The position numbers were made by a program, and so were the translations under genes. A stretch of 64,000 bases of DNA. Source: Chryseobacterium lathyri. Its GTDB lineage: Bacteria; Bacteroidota; Bacteroidia; Flavobacteriales; Weeksellaceae. The notes under the pieces were generated by a model, which was not told the origin of the DNA, did not search any database, and saw only the letters and a list, made by a program, of their open reading frames with translations. The DNA is taken from contig NZ_JAUSSF010000001.1 in NCBI RefSeq assembly GCF_030812195.1, positions 2,046,001-2,110,000 on the forward strand, written 5' to 3'. This document shows, piece by piece, positions 9,106 through 17,732 of the stretch; position 1 is the stretch's first letter, and the number at the start of each line of letters is the position of its first letter.

Positions 9106-10146
9106 TTAATTCAGTTTTCCTGTTAATTTTTTAAACTGCTTTTCTGCGTTTTTACCTTCATAAAGAATGGCGTAGACTGTATCGATGATCGGAAGTTTAA
9201 GATGTTTCTGCTTAGCAGTTTTATAGATTGAATCTGCTGCATAATATCCTTCTGCCACCATGTTCATAGACTGGATCGCAGATTTTACGGTATATCCTTT
9301 TCCGATAAGATTTCCTAAGCTTCGGTTTCTTGAGAAAAGAGAGTATGCTGTTACCAGAAGGTCGCCCAGATAAGCACTTTCATTAACATCTCTTGGTGCT
9401 TCGTATACGGATTCGAGGAAGATTTCCATTTCACGGATGGCATTGGAAACAAAAACGGCGGTGAAGTTATCTCCATACCCCAGCCCGCTTGCTATGCCTG
9501 CCCCGATCGCAAAAATATTCTTAAGAATCGCACTGTATTCATTTCCTAAAATATCTTTGCTGGAATGTACTTTAATAAAATCTGAACTGAAAATCCCTTC
9601 CAGTTTCTCAGCTGTTTCATCTTCTACAGCAGCAACGGTAAGGTAAGAAAGCCTTTCCATAGCAACTTCTTCAGCATGGCATGGTCCTGCAATAACCGCC
9701 TGGTTTCTGAAACCGATTTTAAATTCATCTCTTAAATAATGGGCTACCACATCATTTACTTTAGGGATGATCCCTTTAATAGCGGAAACAAAGATCTTAT
9801 CACCGTATTCACAGGTCATTTTATCCATGGTATCCGACAGGTAAATAGAAGGGGTTGCCAATACGATCACATCGCAGGCACTTACCAGTTCGTTGATGTC
9901 TGTTGTAAGTTTTAAACTTTTAAGATTAAAATTAACTGCTGTAAGATAAGATGGATTGTGTCCGCGAAGTTCAATAGCCCCTTTTACAAATTCACTTCTT
10001 ACACACCAGTGTACTGTTTTACAGTTTTCAACAAGCATTTTTACGATAGCGGTTGCAAAACTTCCGCTTCCTACTACTCCTACAGAAATGTCTTTCTTAT
10101 TCTTTTTTGGATTAGAAGATTCTGAAATTATTTTCTTTTTAGCCAT
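9106..10146 (-). CDS. gpsA: Glycerol-3-phosphate dehydrogenase [NAD(P)+]
   Basis: 346 residues from the chosen start. The NAD-binding motif VGVVGSGSFATAIVKML is at the N-terminus. The GpsA-specific segments NPSYLTAVNFNLKSLKLTTD, SAIKGI, GPCHAEEVA, LKNIFAIGAGIASGLGYGDN (catalytic Lys) and NRSLGNLIGKG (RNR-like substrate loop) are present. The enzyme reduces dihydroxyacetone phosphate to sn-glycerol-3-phosphate for phospholipid synthesis. The frame is open 24 codons further upstream, but an exact -7 promoter box sits inside that extension at 10164-10171, so the ATG at 10146 (protein starting MAKKKII) is preferred. The lysine-rich N-terminal tail before the Rossmann fold is a little longer than usual. 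Confidence 0.93.
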   Translation of the reverse strand: MAKKKIISESSNPKKNKKDISVGVVGSGSFATAIVKMLVENCKTVHWCVRSEFVKGAIELRGHNPSYLTAVNFNLKSLKLTTDINELVSACDVIVLATPSIYLSDTMDKMTCEYGDKIFVSAIKGIIPKVNDVVAHYLRDEFKIGFRNQAVIAGPCHAEEVAMERLSYLTVAAVEDETAEKLEGIFSSDFIKVHSSKDILGNEYSAILKNIFAIGAGIASGLGYGDNFTAVFVSNAIREMEIFLESVYEAPRDVNESAYLGDLLVTAYSLFSRNRSLGNLIGKGYTVKSAIQSMNMVAEGYYAADSIYKTAKQKHLKLPIIDTVYAILYEGKNAEKQFKKLTGKLN

Positions 10147-10163
10147 AATTGGAATGTGAACTG

Positions 10164-10171
10164 CAAATATA
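10164..10171 (-). promoter_or_regulatory. -7 box TATATTTG for gpsA
   Basis: Exact TAnnTTTG match on the minus strand, 18 bases from the ATG at 10146. It lies inside the longest open frame and so decides the start codon. Confidence 0.6.
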
Positions 10172-10324
10172 TTAAAACAAAGGCGGAATGCAGACTTTGG
10201 GGCTATGATAAAAGCCACTTTCTGAAAAAATCAACACTTGAACACAATTAAATATCTAATTAGACGTTAAATACAGAAAAAACTAAATTTTCTTTAAAAA
10301 TATCAGTTAAAGAGTATTTTTAAT

Positions 10325-10332
10325 TAAATTTG
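10325..10332 (+). promoter_or_regulatory. -7 box TAAATTTG for the M23 peptidase
   Basis: Exact TAnnTTTG match, 42 bases upstream of the ATG at 10374. An AT-rich tract lies upstream. Confidence 0.6.
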
Positions 10333-10373
10333 CACGCTTAAAACCGTTTTGTAAATATACTAAGAGAAGAAAT

Positions 10374-11402
10374 ATGAAGAAATTTCTAAACAGCAAGAAG
10401 AACGTGAACATTCTCCTGGGAGGACTTTTGCTAGTAGTTTTTGCACAGGCTATCTTTATCGCCAGGTTATTTTCCGAAAAGGATGACAAGATGTATGAAG
10501 TGAACCTTGTTAAAATAAACACTGAAAAAGACAGTGTGGATTATTTAAAAATGAAAACAGATCTCACTTTGGTAGATCAGACTGTAGCCGAACTTAATTC
10601 ATTCCTGAAGTCCAAAGACATCACCAACGAAAAAGTGATGATCCTTAGTAAAGACAGCATCTCGAATTCTGTATACCTGGCAAAACAGGCCAACCGCTAC
10701 AGCCAGTATTTGATGAATCTTCAAAAAAAGCTGATGGAAGTTCCTCTTGGAATGCCTACCGACGGATACATCTCCTCCAATTTTGGCATCAGAAAGAATC
10801 CTATTCCTTTTAAAACCGTATTTGCTTCTGTAAAATCAAGTGCTGCTTCAGAATCTAAACCGATCGCCGCAGCTCCCAAACCGGAAGTAAAAGCTGAACC
10901 TGTTGAAAAAATTATCGAATTAACGGACAGCTATGGCAATAAAAGGGAAGTAAAAGTAATGGTAACTCCAAAAGCGGCACCTGCTGCTCCGGTACCATCT
11001 CCCGCTGCTGCATCAACAAAAGCTGTTGCCGGCAATGCCTCAACGAAGGCACCTATGGAAAAGAATAATCCTCCTGCAGAAGCTGATCAGATGCAGTTTC
11101 ACAAAGGATTGGATATTGCAGTTGCATTCGGTTCAGATGTAAGGGCTGCCGCTGCAGGAACCGTTATTTTCTCCGGCCAGAAAGGCGGCTATGGAAACTG
11201 TGTTATCGTTTCTCATGGAAATGGGCTTGCTACGCTTTACGGCCACTTATCCCAGTTGGTTTCGAAAGTAAATGATAAGGTAAAAGTAGGACAGGTTATT
11301 GCCAAATCCGGAAATTCAGGGCGTTCCACTGGACCTCACCTTCACTACGAAGTACATAAAAACAACACACCGGTGAATCCGAAACTGTTTATGAATTTAT
11401 AA
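10374..11402 (+). CDS. M23 family (LytM-type) metallopeptidase with internal Ala/Pro/Lys-rich insert
   Basis: 342 residues. One N-terminal membrane anchor (about residues 11-31), then a helical/coiled-coil periplasmic stretch (about 40-122). The peptidase domain begins at GYISSNFGIRKNPIPF (131-146), is interrupted by about 95 low-complexity residues rich in Ala, Pro and Lys, and resumes at FHKGLDIA (His243, Asp247) through GLATLYGHL and the GPHLHYEV motif (HLH at 322-324). Zinc ligands are therefore complete. The family cleaves glycyl or D-Ala bonds in peptidoglycan, or acts as an activator of amidases. Monocistronic with its own -7 box and terminator. Confidence 0.9.
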   Translation: MKKFLNSKKNVNILLGGLLLVVFAQAIFIARLFSEKDDKMYEVNLVKINTEKDSVDYLKMKTDLTLVDQTVAELNSFLKSKDITNEKVMILSKDSISNSVYLAKQANRYSQYLMNLQKKLMEVPLGMPTDGYISSNFGIRKNPIPFKTVFASVKSSAASESKPIAAAPKPEVKAEPVEKIIELTDSYGNKREVKVMVTPKAAPAAPVPSPAAASTKAVAGNASTKAPMEKNNPPAEADQMQFHKGLDIAVAFGSDVRAAAAGTVIFSGQKGGYGNCVIVSHGNGLATLYGHLSQLVSKVNDKVKVGQVIAKSGNSGRSTGPHLHYEVHKNNTPVNPKLFMNL

Positions 11403-11408
11403 AAAAAT

Positions 11409-11433
11409 GGCTGTCTGTTTGACAGCCTTTTTT
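11409..11433 (+). terminator. Terminator of the M23 peptidase gene
   Basis: GGCTGTC (11409-11415), loop TGTTT, GACAGCC (11421-11427), then six T. Confidence 0.9.
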
Positions 11434-11501
11434 CTTGATCGTTTAAAATTCTGTGGAATCCGTTTAATCTGCGTGGGATAAAAATATCCTGTATTTATTA
11501 A

Positions 11502-11529
11502 AAAACTGCCATCTAATGACAGCAGTTTT
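11502..11529 (-). terminator. Terminator of the MBL-fold gene
   Basis: On the minus strand AAAACTGC pairs with GCAGTTTT, with an imperfect inner extension; the right arm ends in a T run that continues to about 11500. It lies 10 bases past the stop codon. Confidence 0.7.
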
Positions 11530-11538
11530 CTTTTCTAT

Positions 11539-12714
11539 TTATTTCAGAATTTTCAAGGTTCCTTTCCGGTGGGTGAATGATCCGTTGGGTTCTGCAATAT
11601 TGGTGTAGATTATATTCTGATTATAATCCTGAATATGGGTAATATTAGAACCTAATTTTGGCTCATGCCAGTATACTAAAAAGACATTCTTTGCCACCTC
11701 TACCGCGGTGTACTGTACAGTATCTGTATTCCCTTTTACATCTCCTGAAACTCCAGTGAAGGACATTTCTTTGTTGTTCTTGAAATCCAGAATGAATTTA
11801 AATATCCCGAAATCAGCTTCTATTTTATTTCCGATCGCCGGATAAGGAGACTTCAGATCCCAGTCCATTTCGCCAAAGAAAACTTTTGCTCCCATTCCCA
11901 GTTCATCCGTTCCATGAAGATCAGGATATTTTTGAATCATAAAATCTACAAGAGCAGAAGACGTTTTATTGTCAGTGGCTGCTTTTTTATAATTTTCCAG
12001 ATAATTTTTAACAAAATCCAGAGATTGTGGAGATAAAGACTCTTTTGCGAAATGAGAAGGGACAACCTGCGCAGGCTTTAGGGCTTTCATGGCATCAATC
12101 TGCCTGATCCACTGATCAATGGCTTGGATATTCTGCGTATCTGCCATCCAGATATGGGAATCTACGGAAACAGAAATCCCGCCTGCCACTGTTTTTAGAG
12201 ATGGAATCCACACAAAACTGTGGGCAGGATCTTCTGCATTTTGTTTTATCTCGATCTTATTTCCTTCCAGATCCGGAATTGTATTGGCTGCTTCGGGAAT
12301 AATGATCTCTGACGGAGCATCTTCTTTCAGCTGCGGTTTCCATACCGCCATTTTATCATCTTTTGAAGCAGATATCAAATAAGCCGTTTGTGCCGTTGAA
12401 ATGATCTTTACATTGGGAAATGCCTTTTTGATGACATCAAGGCCAAAATAAAAATCCGGGTCGCTGTGGGAGATGAAAACCGTTTTCAGGTTTTTTCCTG
12501 TTGCCTTGATTTCCTTTACCAGCTGTTCTGCGTACTGTTTCTGAAACTGGGCGTCAATGAGCACAGCATCTTTATCTCCGTAAATGATAGTGGAAGTAAT
12601 AGGAAAGATAGCTTTAGGGCCGGGATTGTATACTTTGATTTTCAGGTTCCCTGCGAACAGGATACTGACGAATCCCAGCACTGCTGCCAGTGATAATAAT
12701 TTCTTTTTTAACAT
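11539..12714 (-). CDS. Secreted MBL-fold protein with altered metal motif
   Basis: 391 residues with an N-terminal signal peptide (about residues 1-22). The fold is that of a metallo-beta-lactamase-like hydrolase: NPGPKAIFPITSTIIYGDKDAVLIDAQF gives the first sandwich strands, and TVFISHSDPDFYFGLDVI aligns with the HxHxDH site. Here the motif reads H83-S-D85-P-D87-F88, so the second His is Asp and the last His is Phe. A His remains in QVVPSHF. Activity with zinc is therefore doubtful or uses a different metal set. The C-terminal 130 residues resemble an extra SnoaL/beta-type domain. Downstream of, but 20 bases separated from, the NAD(P)-binding gene. Confidence 0.8.
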   Translation of the reverse strand: MLKKKLLSLAAVLGFVSILFAGNLKIKVYNPGPKAIFPITSTIIYGDKDAVLIDAQFQKQYAEQLVKEIKATGKNLKTVFISHSDPDFYFGLDVIKKAFPNVKIISTAQTAYLISASKDDKMAVWKPQLKEDAPSEIIIPEAANTIPDLEGNKIEIKQNAEDPAHSFVWIPSLKTVAGGISVSVDSHIWMADTQNIQAIDQWIRQIDAMKALKPAQVVPSHFAKESLSPQSLDFVKNYLENYKKAATDNKTSSALVDFMIQKYPDLHGTDELGMGAKVFFGEMDWDLKSPYPAIGNKIEADFGIFKFILDFKNNKEMSFTGVSGDVKGNTDTVQYTAVEVAKNVFLVYWHEPKLGSNITHIQDYNQNIIYTNIAEPNGSFTHRKGTLKILK

Positions 12715-12734
12715 TGTATATTTTTTTAATGAAT

Positions 12735-13388
12735 TTAATAAGCTGCTGTAAAACGCTCGCGGATATGGTTGTTCTGCTCCAGCTCGTCTACCAAAACAGC
12801 TGCTACATCTTCTACGGAAAGACGGCTTCTTCCGTTTTCGTCAAAGACAGGGGTTTCTAAAGAGGTTCTGTACTTCCCTGTTCTCTCTCCTACATTTGCC
12901 TGATTCATTTCAATAGCAGGGCTGAAGAAAGTCCAGTCCAGGGTATTATTTTCTTTGATCTTGTTCAAATAATCTCTTGCTGCGGTTGCACCTGGTTTAT
13001 AAGCTTCAGGGAAATCCGGAGTATCCACGATCTGTACGTTGTCCGGAGTGTAAAGGCTCCCTGCCCCTCCAACTACAATAAGTCTTTTTACGCCTGACTG
13101 CTCCACTGCTTTTTCAATATTGATGGAACCGTTCAGGAAATCGTTATATAGATTCGGGTTGGTCCAACCTGCGTTGAAGGCACTGATTACAGCATCACTC
13201 CCTTTCAAAGCTGCTGCAAGTTCTTCCGTATTGTTTACATCTACACTTTTTGCCGTCACGTTTTCTTTTGATTCTACTTTTGAAGCGTCTCTTACCAAAG
13301 CTTCTACCGCATATCCTCTTGATGCTAATTCATTCACTACTGTTTTTCCTACAAAACCGGTTGCACCGATTACTGCTACTTTTTTCAT
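12735..13388 (-). CDS. NAD(P)-binding Rossmann protein (YwnB-like atypical SDR)
   Basis: 217 residues. MKKVAVIGATGFVGKTVVNELASRGY gives the GxxGxxG nucleotide-binding motif (residues 8-14), VEALVRDASKV the specificity loop, and LIVVGGAGSL and LDWTFFSPA the later strands. This is the NmrA-like/YwnB group of atypical SDRs, which bind NAD(P)H without the Tyr-x-x-x-Lys site. The adjacent Rrf2 regulator and the shared operator in front of both genes argue that it is induced with, and controlled by, that regulator, in the manner of the ywnA-ywnB pair of Bacillus. Confidence 0.85.
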   Translation of the reverse strand: MKKVAVIGATGFVGKTVVNELASRGYAVEALVRDASKVESKENVTAKSVDVNNTEELAAALKGSDAVISAFNAGWTNPNLYNDFLNGSINIEKAVEQSGVKRLIVVGGAGSLYTPDNVQIVDTPDFPEAYKPGATAARDYLNKIKENNTLDWTFFSPAIEMNQANVGERTGKYRTSLETPVFDENGRSRLSVEDVAAVLVDELEQNNHIRERFTAAY

Positions 13389-13410
13389 AATATTTATTTT
13401 AAAATTAAAT

Positions 13411-13429
13411 TGTAATAAAATTTGTTACA
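13411..13429 (-). promoter_or_regulatory. Rrf2 operator copy 1
   Basis: The 19-mer reads TGTAACAAATTTTATTACA on the minus strand, a near-perfect palindrome, 23 bases upstream of the YwnB-like start. The identical 19-mer in the opposite orientation lies upstream of the Rrf2 gene at 13895-13913. Confidence 0.7.
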
Positions 13430-13448
13430 TTTTGGGTTAAAAAAAATT

Positions 13449-13859
13449 TTATCCGAACTGTTCCGAAAATTCTTTCAGAGATTTATTACCTAAAAATTGA
13501 GTAACCAACTGATCAGTTTCTTCAAATAATGTATTTAAATGGGTATTAATCTCTTTTCCAACACTGCATGCAGGATTAGGATTTTGATTTTTCTTACCTA
13601 AAACCTCGGTATTCTTCACAGCTCTGTAAATCTCCGAAATGCTGATTTGTTCTGCATTTTTAGCAAGCTGGCTCCCACCATCTTTTCCCTGTCTGCTGGC
13701 GATCAGACCTGCTTCTCTCAACACACTGATCTCCTTTCGGATAATCACTGGGTTAACGTTAATACTGCCGGCAATCCAGTCAGAAGTGAGCCACTCCTGA
13801 GGACTTTTCGCCAATAAGGTCATGATATGTATTGCCGTAGCAAATCTTGTATTGTTCAT
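13449..13859 (-). CDS. Rrf2 family transcriptional regulator (YwnA-like)
   Basis: 136 residues. An N-terminal winged helix (TRFATAIHIMTLLAK, then SDWIAGSINVNPVIIRKEISVLREAGLI as the recognition part), the wing SRQGKDGGSQLAK, and the dimerisation helix with one Cys (PACSVGKEINTHL). It lacks the three-Cys iron-sulfur cluster site of IscR/NsrR, so redox sensing by thiol rather than a cluster is more likely. A pair of identical operators in front of this gene and the following one indicates autoregulation. Confidence 0.9.
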   Translation of the reverse strand: MNNTRFATAIHIMTLLAKSPQEWLTSDWIAGSINVNPVIIRKEISVLREAGLIASRQGKDGGSQLAKNAEQISISEIYRAVKNTEVLGKKNQNPNPACSVGKEINTHLNTLFEETDQLVTQFLGNKSLKEFSEQFG

Positions 13860-13894
13860 TGTAATTACAGGGCAAAGATAAGCAAAATTTAAAA

Positions 13895-13913
13895 TGTAAC
13901 AAATTTTATTACA
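13895..13913 (+). promoter_or_regulatory. Rrf2 operator copy 2
   Basis: TGTAACAAATTTTATTACA on the plus strand, 36 bases upstream of the Rrf2 start codon; identity with copy 1 extends 4 further bases on the 5' side (AAAA). Confidence 0.7.
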
Positions 13914-13925
13914 GTTAAATTTTTC

Positions 13926-14876
13926 TTAAAGGATTAATTTGTCCAGATCCAACAGCAGATAATTGATATTCTGGTTAATGGTTCTTGTTGCAGACTGCAT
14001 CTGGTTGAGCATAGCAGCACGGTTATGAAGATCATCTGCCCTGTAGAATCCTCCGTCACTGAAAATCACCGACTGGTCGGCCGCTGCTTTAATATCATCA
14101 AACTGGTAATGAAGCCATCTTTCTTTCATACTGCTGATAATGGAATGTTCTTCTTTATTTGAAAACTTTTTCTCCGTATACATATACCAGATGAATGGTG
14201 GAAAATTCGGGGATTCCAGTTTTTCCCGCCAGATATCTCTCAACAGGTTTCTCTGATGGATAAATTCCACTTTTTTCCCTTTCGGATTAAGGGTAGCAAG
14301 TCCAAAACCTGCTCCTAAAACTCCCCCACTGATATCGATGGCATTACTCCAACCTCCATCACTGATTATTCCGCCGGCCACAGATGCAGCCGCTCCTGTT
14401 ACAATAGAAAGCAGAATCAGCTTATTATTTTTGGAATCATTGAGGTTATCCACATAATTTCCAATTTGTGCCACTCTTTCCCCTTCGCAGTCAAATTCTG
14501 CAGCTACAGCATCAAGCTCTGTCAGGGCAATTGTGATTTTGCTGTTGATCTTGGTTTTAAGCTGTAATACTTTAACCTGGGAAGCAATGGATGAATCTTT
14601 TTTAAGGTCAATAATTTCATGAACTTCATCAAGATTATCCAGGGCATTCAAAATAAGGATGCTCTGATCAGAAAACAGACCCTGCAGCTCTTTATTGGCT
14701 GTAATAATAGAATCCGCATTATAGGAAGGGATTCTGTTGCTATAATTATATTTAAAAGGTGCTTTGCAATAACTGTCCTTCAGCGTAAGGATATTTTGTT
14801 TAATCACCTGATTCTTTTTTGAAACACAGGAAGTCAACAGACTGAATACTGCCAAAAGATAAAAGAGTTTTTTCAT
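13926..14876 (-). CDS. Putative lipoprotein of unknown function
   Basis: 316 residues. The lipobox LLTSC places the lipidated cysteine at residue 17. I do not recognise the family. The mature part starts with a predicted helical region (about 60-150) and then has a glycine/alanine-rich hydrophobic hairpin-like stretch (LILLSIVTGAAASVAGG and GGVLGAGFGLATL, about 155-200). A polar C-terminal half follows, with EFIHQRNLLRDIW and a late DGGFYRADDLHNRAAMLNQM segment. Probably attached to a membrane in the envelope. Monocistronic. Confidence 0.65.
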   Translation of the reverse strand: MKKLFYLLAVFSLLTSCVSKKNQVIKQNILTLKDSYCKAPFKYNYSNRIPSYNADSIITANKELQGLFSDQSILILNALDNLDEVHEIIDLKKDSSIASQVKVLQLKTKINSKITIALTELDAVAAEFDCEGERVAQIGNYVDNLNDSKNNKLILLSIVTGAAASVAGGIISDGGWSNAIDISGGVLGAGFGLATLNPKGKKVEFIHQRNLLRDIWREKLESPNFPPFIWYMYTEKKFSNKEEHSIISSMKERWLHYQFDDIKAAADQSVIFSDGGFYRADDLHNRAAMLNQMQSATRTINQNINYLLLDLDKLIL

Positions 14877-15012
14877 TCAGTTATATTTTGCTTTGGGTAA
14901 ATTATTTTATCAATTTACTCTGTCTTATGCTTTAATTTTATTAACACGAATATAGTATAAATAAAAAAATTACCCGAATGCAGGTAATTTTTTAAGCTAT
15001 TTTTAAGCAGAA

Positions 15013-15447
15013 TTATTTAATATCCAATAGCTCCACTTCGAATACCAGCGTAGAATTCGGTCCAATTTCCTTGCTGATCTGCTGATCTCCATAGGCCAAA
15101 TGTGGAGGAAGAATCAGTCTCCATTTACTTCCGACAGGCATTAACTGAAGGGCTTCCGTCCATCCTTTAATGACCTTGTTTAAAGGAAAAGATGCCGGCG
15201 TGCCTCTTTTTACAGAGCTATCAAAAACTTTACCGGAAATGGTAGTTCCGTGGTAATGGCATTTCACTGTGGATTTAGGTCCCGGTTTTGCGCCATTCCC
15301 TTCAGTAATGATTTCATACTGTAACCCGCTTGGCAACTGTACAACACTTTCTCTCTTACCATACTCCTCCATGTATTCCTTACCGTCATTAAGGTTTTTT
15401 TCTGCCAGTTCTTTTTTCTTTTTAAATAAGATGTCTGCTACTCCCAT
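15013..15447 (-). CDS. FKBP-type peptidyl-prolyl cis-trans isomerase
   Basis: 144 residues. A short charged helical lead-in is followed by one FKBP domain: GNGAKPGPKSTVKCHYHGTTISGKVFDSSVKRGTPASFPL, then VIKGWTEALQLMPVGSKWRLILPPHLAYGDQ, and the closing strand STLVFEVELLDIK. The residues lining the usual FKBP pocket (Tyr of CHYHG, FDSS, VIKGW, Y of LAYG) are retained. No signal peptide, so cytoplasmic. It should accelerate proline isomerisation in protein folding. Confidence 0.92.
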   Translation of the reverse strand: MGVADILFKKKKELAEKNLNDGKEYMEEYGKRESVVQLPSGLQYEIITEGNGAKPGPKSTVKCHYHGTTISGKVFDSSVKRGTPASFPLNKVIKGWTEALQLMPVGSKWRLILPPHLAYGDQQISKEIGPNSTLVFEVELLDIK

Positions 15448-15462
15448 TATTGATATTTTTTA

Positions 15463-15470
15463 CAAAGATA
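15463..15470 (-). promoter_or_regulatory. -7 box TATCTTTG for the FKBP gene
   Basis: Exact TAnnTTTG match on the minus strand, 15 bases before the ATG, implying a very short untranslated leader. Confidence 0.6.
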
Positions 15471-15695
15471 GGGGTTTTTATTGGTTGAGAATTCTTAGCT
15501 GAGCGTTGCTGGTTGATAGCTTAACATAAAAAACAAGTTTAAAAACAAATTTTCCTCTCCAGGTTCGCACAAAAAAATGGTAATCAGCAACCGGCAAATG
15601 CTAACCAAAGGCCTTTCCCTCAAAATTCAAACAATTTTAATATTATGTTAACACAGATTCCAAAACTTGGCGTTATAATTGGATTTAAAAACTAA

Positions 15696-16700
15696 ATGCC
15701 ACAACCACTAAAATATAATAAGAAATTCGATGAGCTTAATGAAGAGGAGAAAAAACTTCTTGAAATCAATAAAAAGTCGATTGCAGACTTTGTTGAACAG
15801 TCTTCTTCTATAAGCGATGTCAACTATGCCACCAGAAATGCTCATGCAAAAACTTACGCCGCAGCTGATGGCACATTTATTATTGATAAAAGTATTCCTG
15901 AAGAGCTTCTTCCGTTTTTCGACGGGGAAAAATTTGACCTGACCATAAGAATTTCGAATGCCAATCTGAAAATCAATTCGACAGAAAAAGATATTCCTGC
16001 TTACGGATTCGCAGTGAAAGTAAAGGATGAAAATGGTGGGCTAATTGCTAATTTTCCTCTGGTTAATTTTCCTTTATTTCCTACCAATTCGGTTTCTCAT
16101 TTTCTGAAACTGTTTACTGCGGTGAACCGGTTGTATATAAAAAAATGGAGAGGTGTGTTTTCGCTGGCCACCCAGGCTGTTAAAATGATTCCTTATTTTT
16201 TCACTCTTTCTTTTGTTAAAAATAGTTTCAAACTTCTGAGTAAAAGGAATGATTTTATCCTGTCTTTCGATTATCATTCTGTAGGTGCTTACCGTCTCGG
16301 TGAGAATATGATTAAGATAAAACTGGTTCCGGGGTCCGTCAATAAAAAATTCGGCCGGAATCTAAAAATGCAAGATGCTTTGAAAAGTTATTTCCAGGAT
16401 AACAGTTACACAGCAGAGGTTTTTATACAGTTTTGTTATGATCTGAAAGACCAGCCGATCAACCGACTGAATGTAGAATGGAAAAATTCTCCTTATATTA
16501 AGGTCGGGGAAGTGATCATTAACCGGAGAGCACTGCTTGATCCCCGTGACTGTACCAATGAGCTGCTTTCCTTCAATCCATTTGAAAGCAAACCCATTTT
16601 CCAGCCTGTCGGAAAAATACAGAAACTTCGTGATGAGGCATACAAGGTTTCTTTACAGACCAGAAGAAAGATTAATAAGTTGCTGAATAAACATCAATAA
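15696..16700 (+). CDS. Catalase-like heme superfamily protein
   Basis: 334 residues. RNAHAKTYAAADGTFIID (catalytic-type His at residue 50) and FDLTIRISNANL match the distal-heme region of catalase-fold proteins, and the C-terminal block ELLSFNPFESKPIFQPVGKIQKLRDEAYKVSLQTRR matches the end of the catalase core. The protein is much shorter than a true catalase and lacks the flavodoxin-like domain. I would call it a catalase-related heme protein of the allene-oxide-synthase-like/small-catalase type; the reaction is unknown. No signal peptide. Confidence 0.75.
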   Translation: MPQPLKYNKKFDELNEEEKKLLEINKKSIADFVEQSSSISDVNYATRNAHAKTYAAADGTFIIDKSIPEELLPFFDGEKFDLTIRISNANLKINSTEKDIPAYGFAVKVKDENGGLIANFPLVNFPLFPTNSVSHFLKLFTAVNRLYIKKWRGVFSLATQAVKMIPYFFTLSFVKNSFKLLSKRNDFILSFDYHSVGAYRLGENMIKIKLVPGSVNKKFGRNLKMQDALKSYFQDNSYTAEVFIQFCYDLKDQPINRLNVEWKNSPYIKVGEVIINRRALLDPRDCTNELLSFNPFESKPIFQPVGKIQKLRDEAYKVSLQTRRKINKLLNKHQ

Positions 16701-16740
16701 TCATGATTAATTTTAACTGATTTTGATATTTTCAATAAAA

Positions 16741-16760
16741 GACTGCTCTTCTGAGCAGTC
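16741..16760. terminator. Hairpin terminator between convergent genes
   Basis: GACTGCTC, loop TTCT, GAGCAGTC. On the minus strand it is followed by TTTTATT, so it best serves the DUF1348 gene; on the plus strand the trailing T tract is weaker. Confidence 0.75.
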
Positions 16761-16768
16761 TCTACATC

Positions 16769-17182
16769 TTATTTAAACTTCCGGTCTTCTTCTTTGATGA
16801 TTACATCATTAATGCTTGCATATCTTTTCTGCATAAGGCCATTTTCATCAAACTCCCAGTTTTCATTTCCGTATGCTCTGAACCAGCTTCCCTCTTGGTT
16901 TTGGTATTCATATTCGAAACGGACGGCAATACGGTTGTCTGTATGAGCCCAATATTCTTTCTTAAGCCTGTAGTTAAGTTCTCTTTCCCATTTTTTCTGT
17001 AGAAAAGCAACGATTTCCTCCCTTCCGTTAATGAAAGTGTCCCTATTTCTCCATTCACTGTCTGGAGTATAAGCTTTAGATACTTTTTCCGGGTTCTGGC
17101 TGTTCCAGGCATCTTCTGCCATCTGTATTTTTTCTATTGCCGTTTCAAGGGTAAAAGGCGGAAGCGGGTGTTTCTGTTCCAT
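16769..17182 (-). CDS. DUF1348 family NTF2-like protein
   Basis: 137 residues. The NTF2-like cone fold is indicated by [44 protein letters not shown], followed by [45 protein letters not shown] and RYASINDV. I recognise this as DUF1348. No catalytic role is established. It follows the TetR regulator with a 3-base gap, so it is probably the regulator's target and is derepressed with it. Confidence 0.85.
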   Translation of the reverse strand: MEQKHPLPPFTLETAIEKIQMAEDAWNSQNPEKVSKAYTPDSEWRNRDTFINGREEIVAFLQKKWERELNYRLKKEYWAHTDNRIAVRFEYEYQNQEGSWFRAYGNENWEFDENGLMQKRYASINDVIIKEEDRKFK

Positions 17183-17185
17183 ATT

Positions 17186-17713
17186 TTAAGAAATTAAGTT
17201 GTTGACTATTTTTTTTGTTTTTTCTATTAATTCATTGGATTTAAAAAGCTGACTTTCTATAATGCAACTTTCAAACAGTAAATAGATATGGTCTGAAAGA
17301 GTATCATTCTTCAACAATTCTGTGAAATATTTTCTAAGTTCTGTTTTATGATGCTGGATGACATTTAAAATTTTAGCATTATCCATAGGAATTTCTGACA
17401 GAATGTTCAGGAAACTACAGCCCTGGAAGTTTTCTTCCTGATTCATATGGATCAGGAAATCAAAAGAACTCAGGATTTTCACTTTCAAATTTTCTTCCTG
17501 TTCACAAAAATGATTCAATTTATTAAACCAGTATTGGTGTCGTACATTAAGATATTCGATGCACAGGTCATCTTTAGACTTGAAATACTGGTAAAAACTT
17601 GCTTTGGCTACTTTAGCTTCGGAAATAATCTGATTAATGCCTGTAGAATTATATCCCTGTTTACCAAATAAGGTAGAAGCTGTTTCGAGAATCCTTTCTT
17701 TTGCAGATGCCAT
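17186..17713 (-). CDS. TetR/AcrR family transcriptional regulator
   Basis: 175 residues. The N-terminal helix-turn-helix is KERILETASTLFGKQGYNSTGINQIISEAKVAKASFYQYFKSKDDL (residues about 4-48), with the typical ASFYQYFKSKDDL recognition end. The C-terminal ligand domain is all-helical. A perfect-arm inverted repeat overlaps the -33 region of its promoter, so the gene is likely autorepressed and controls the DUF1348 gene in the same operon. Confidence 0.9.
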   Translation of the reverse strand: MASAKERILETASTLFGKQGYNSTGINQIISEAKVAKASFYQYFKSKDDLCIEYLNVRHQYWFNKLNHFCEQEENLKVKILSSFDFLIHMNQEENFQGCSFLNILSEIPMDNAKILNVIQHHKTELRKYFTELLKNDTLSDHIYLLFESCIIESQLFKSNELIEKTKKIVNNLIS

Positions 17714-17732
17714 AGATTACAATTTTATAAAA

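Noticed and set aside
10147..10218. 24-codon N-terminal extension of gpsA
   Set aside because: It overlaps an exact -7 promoter box and has no similarity to GpsA.
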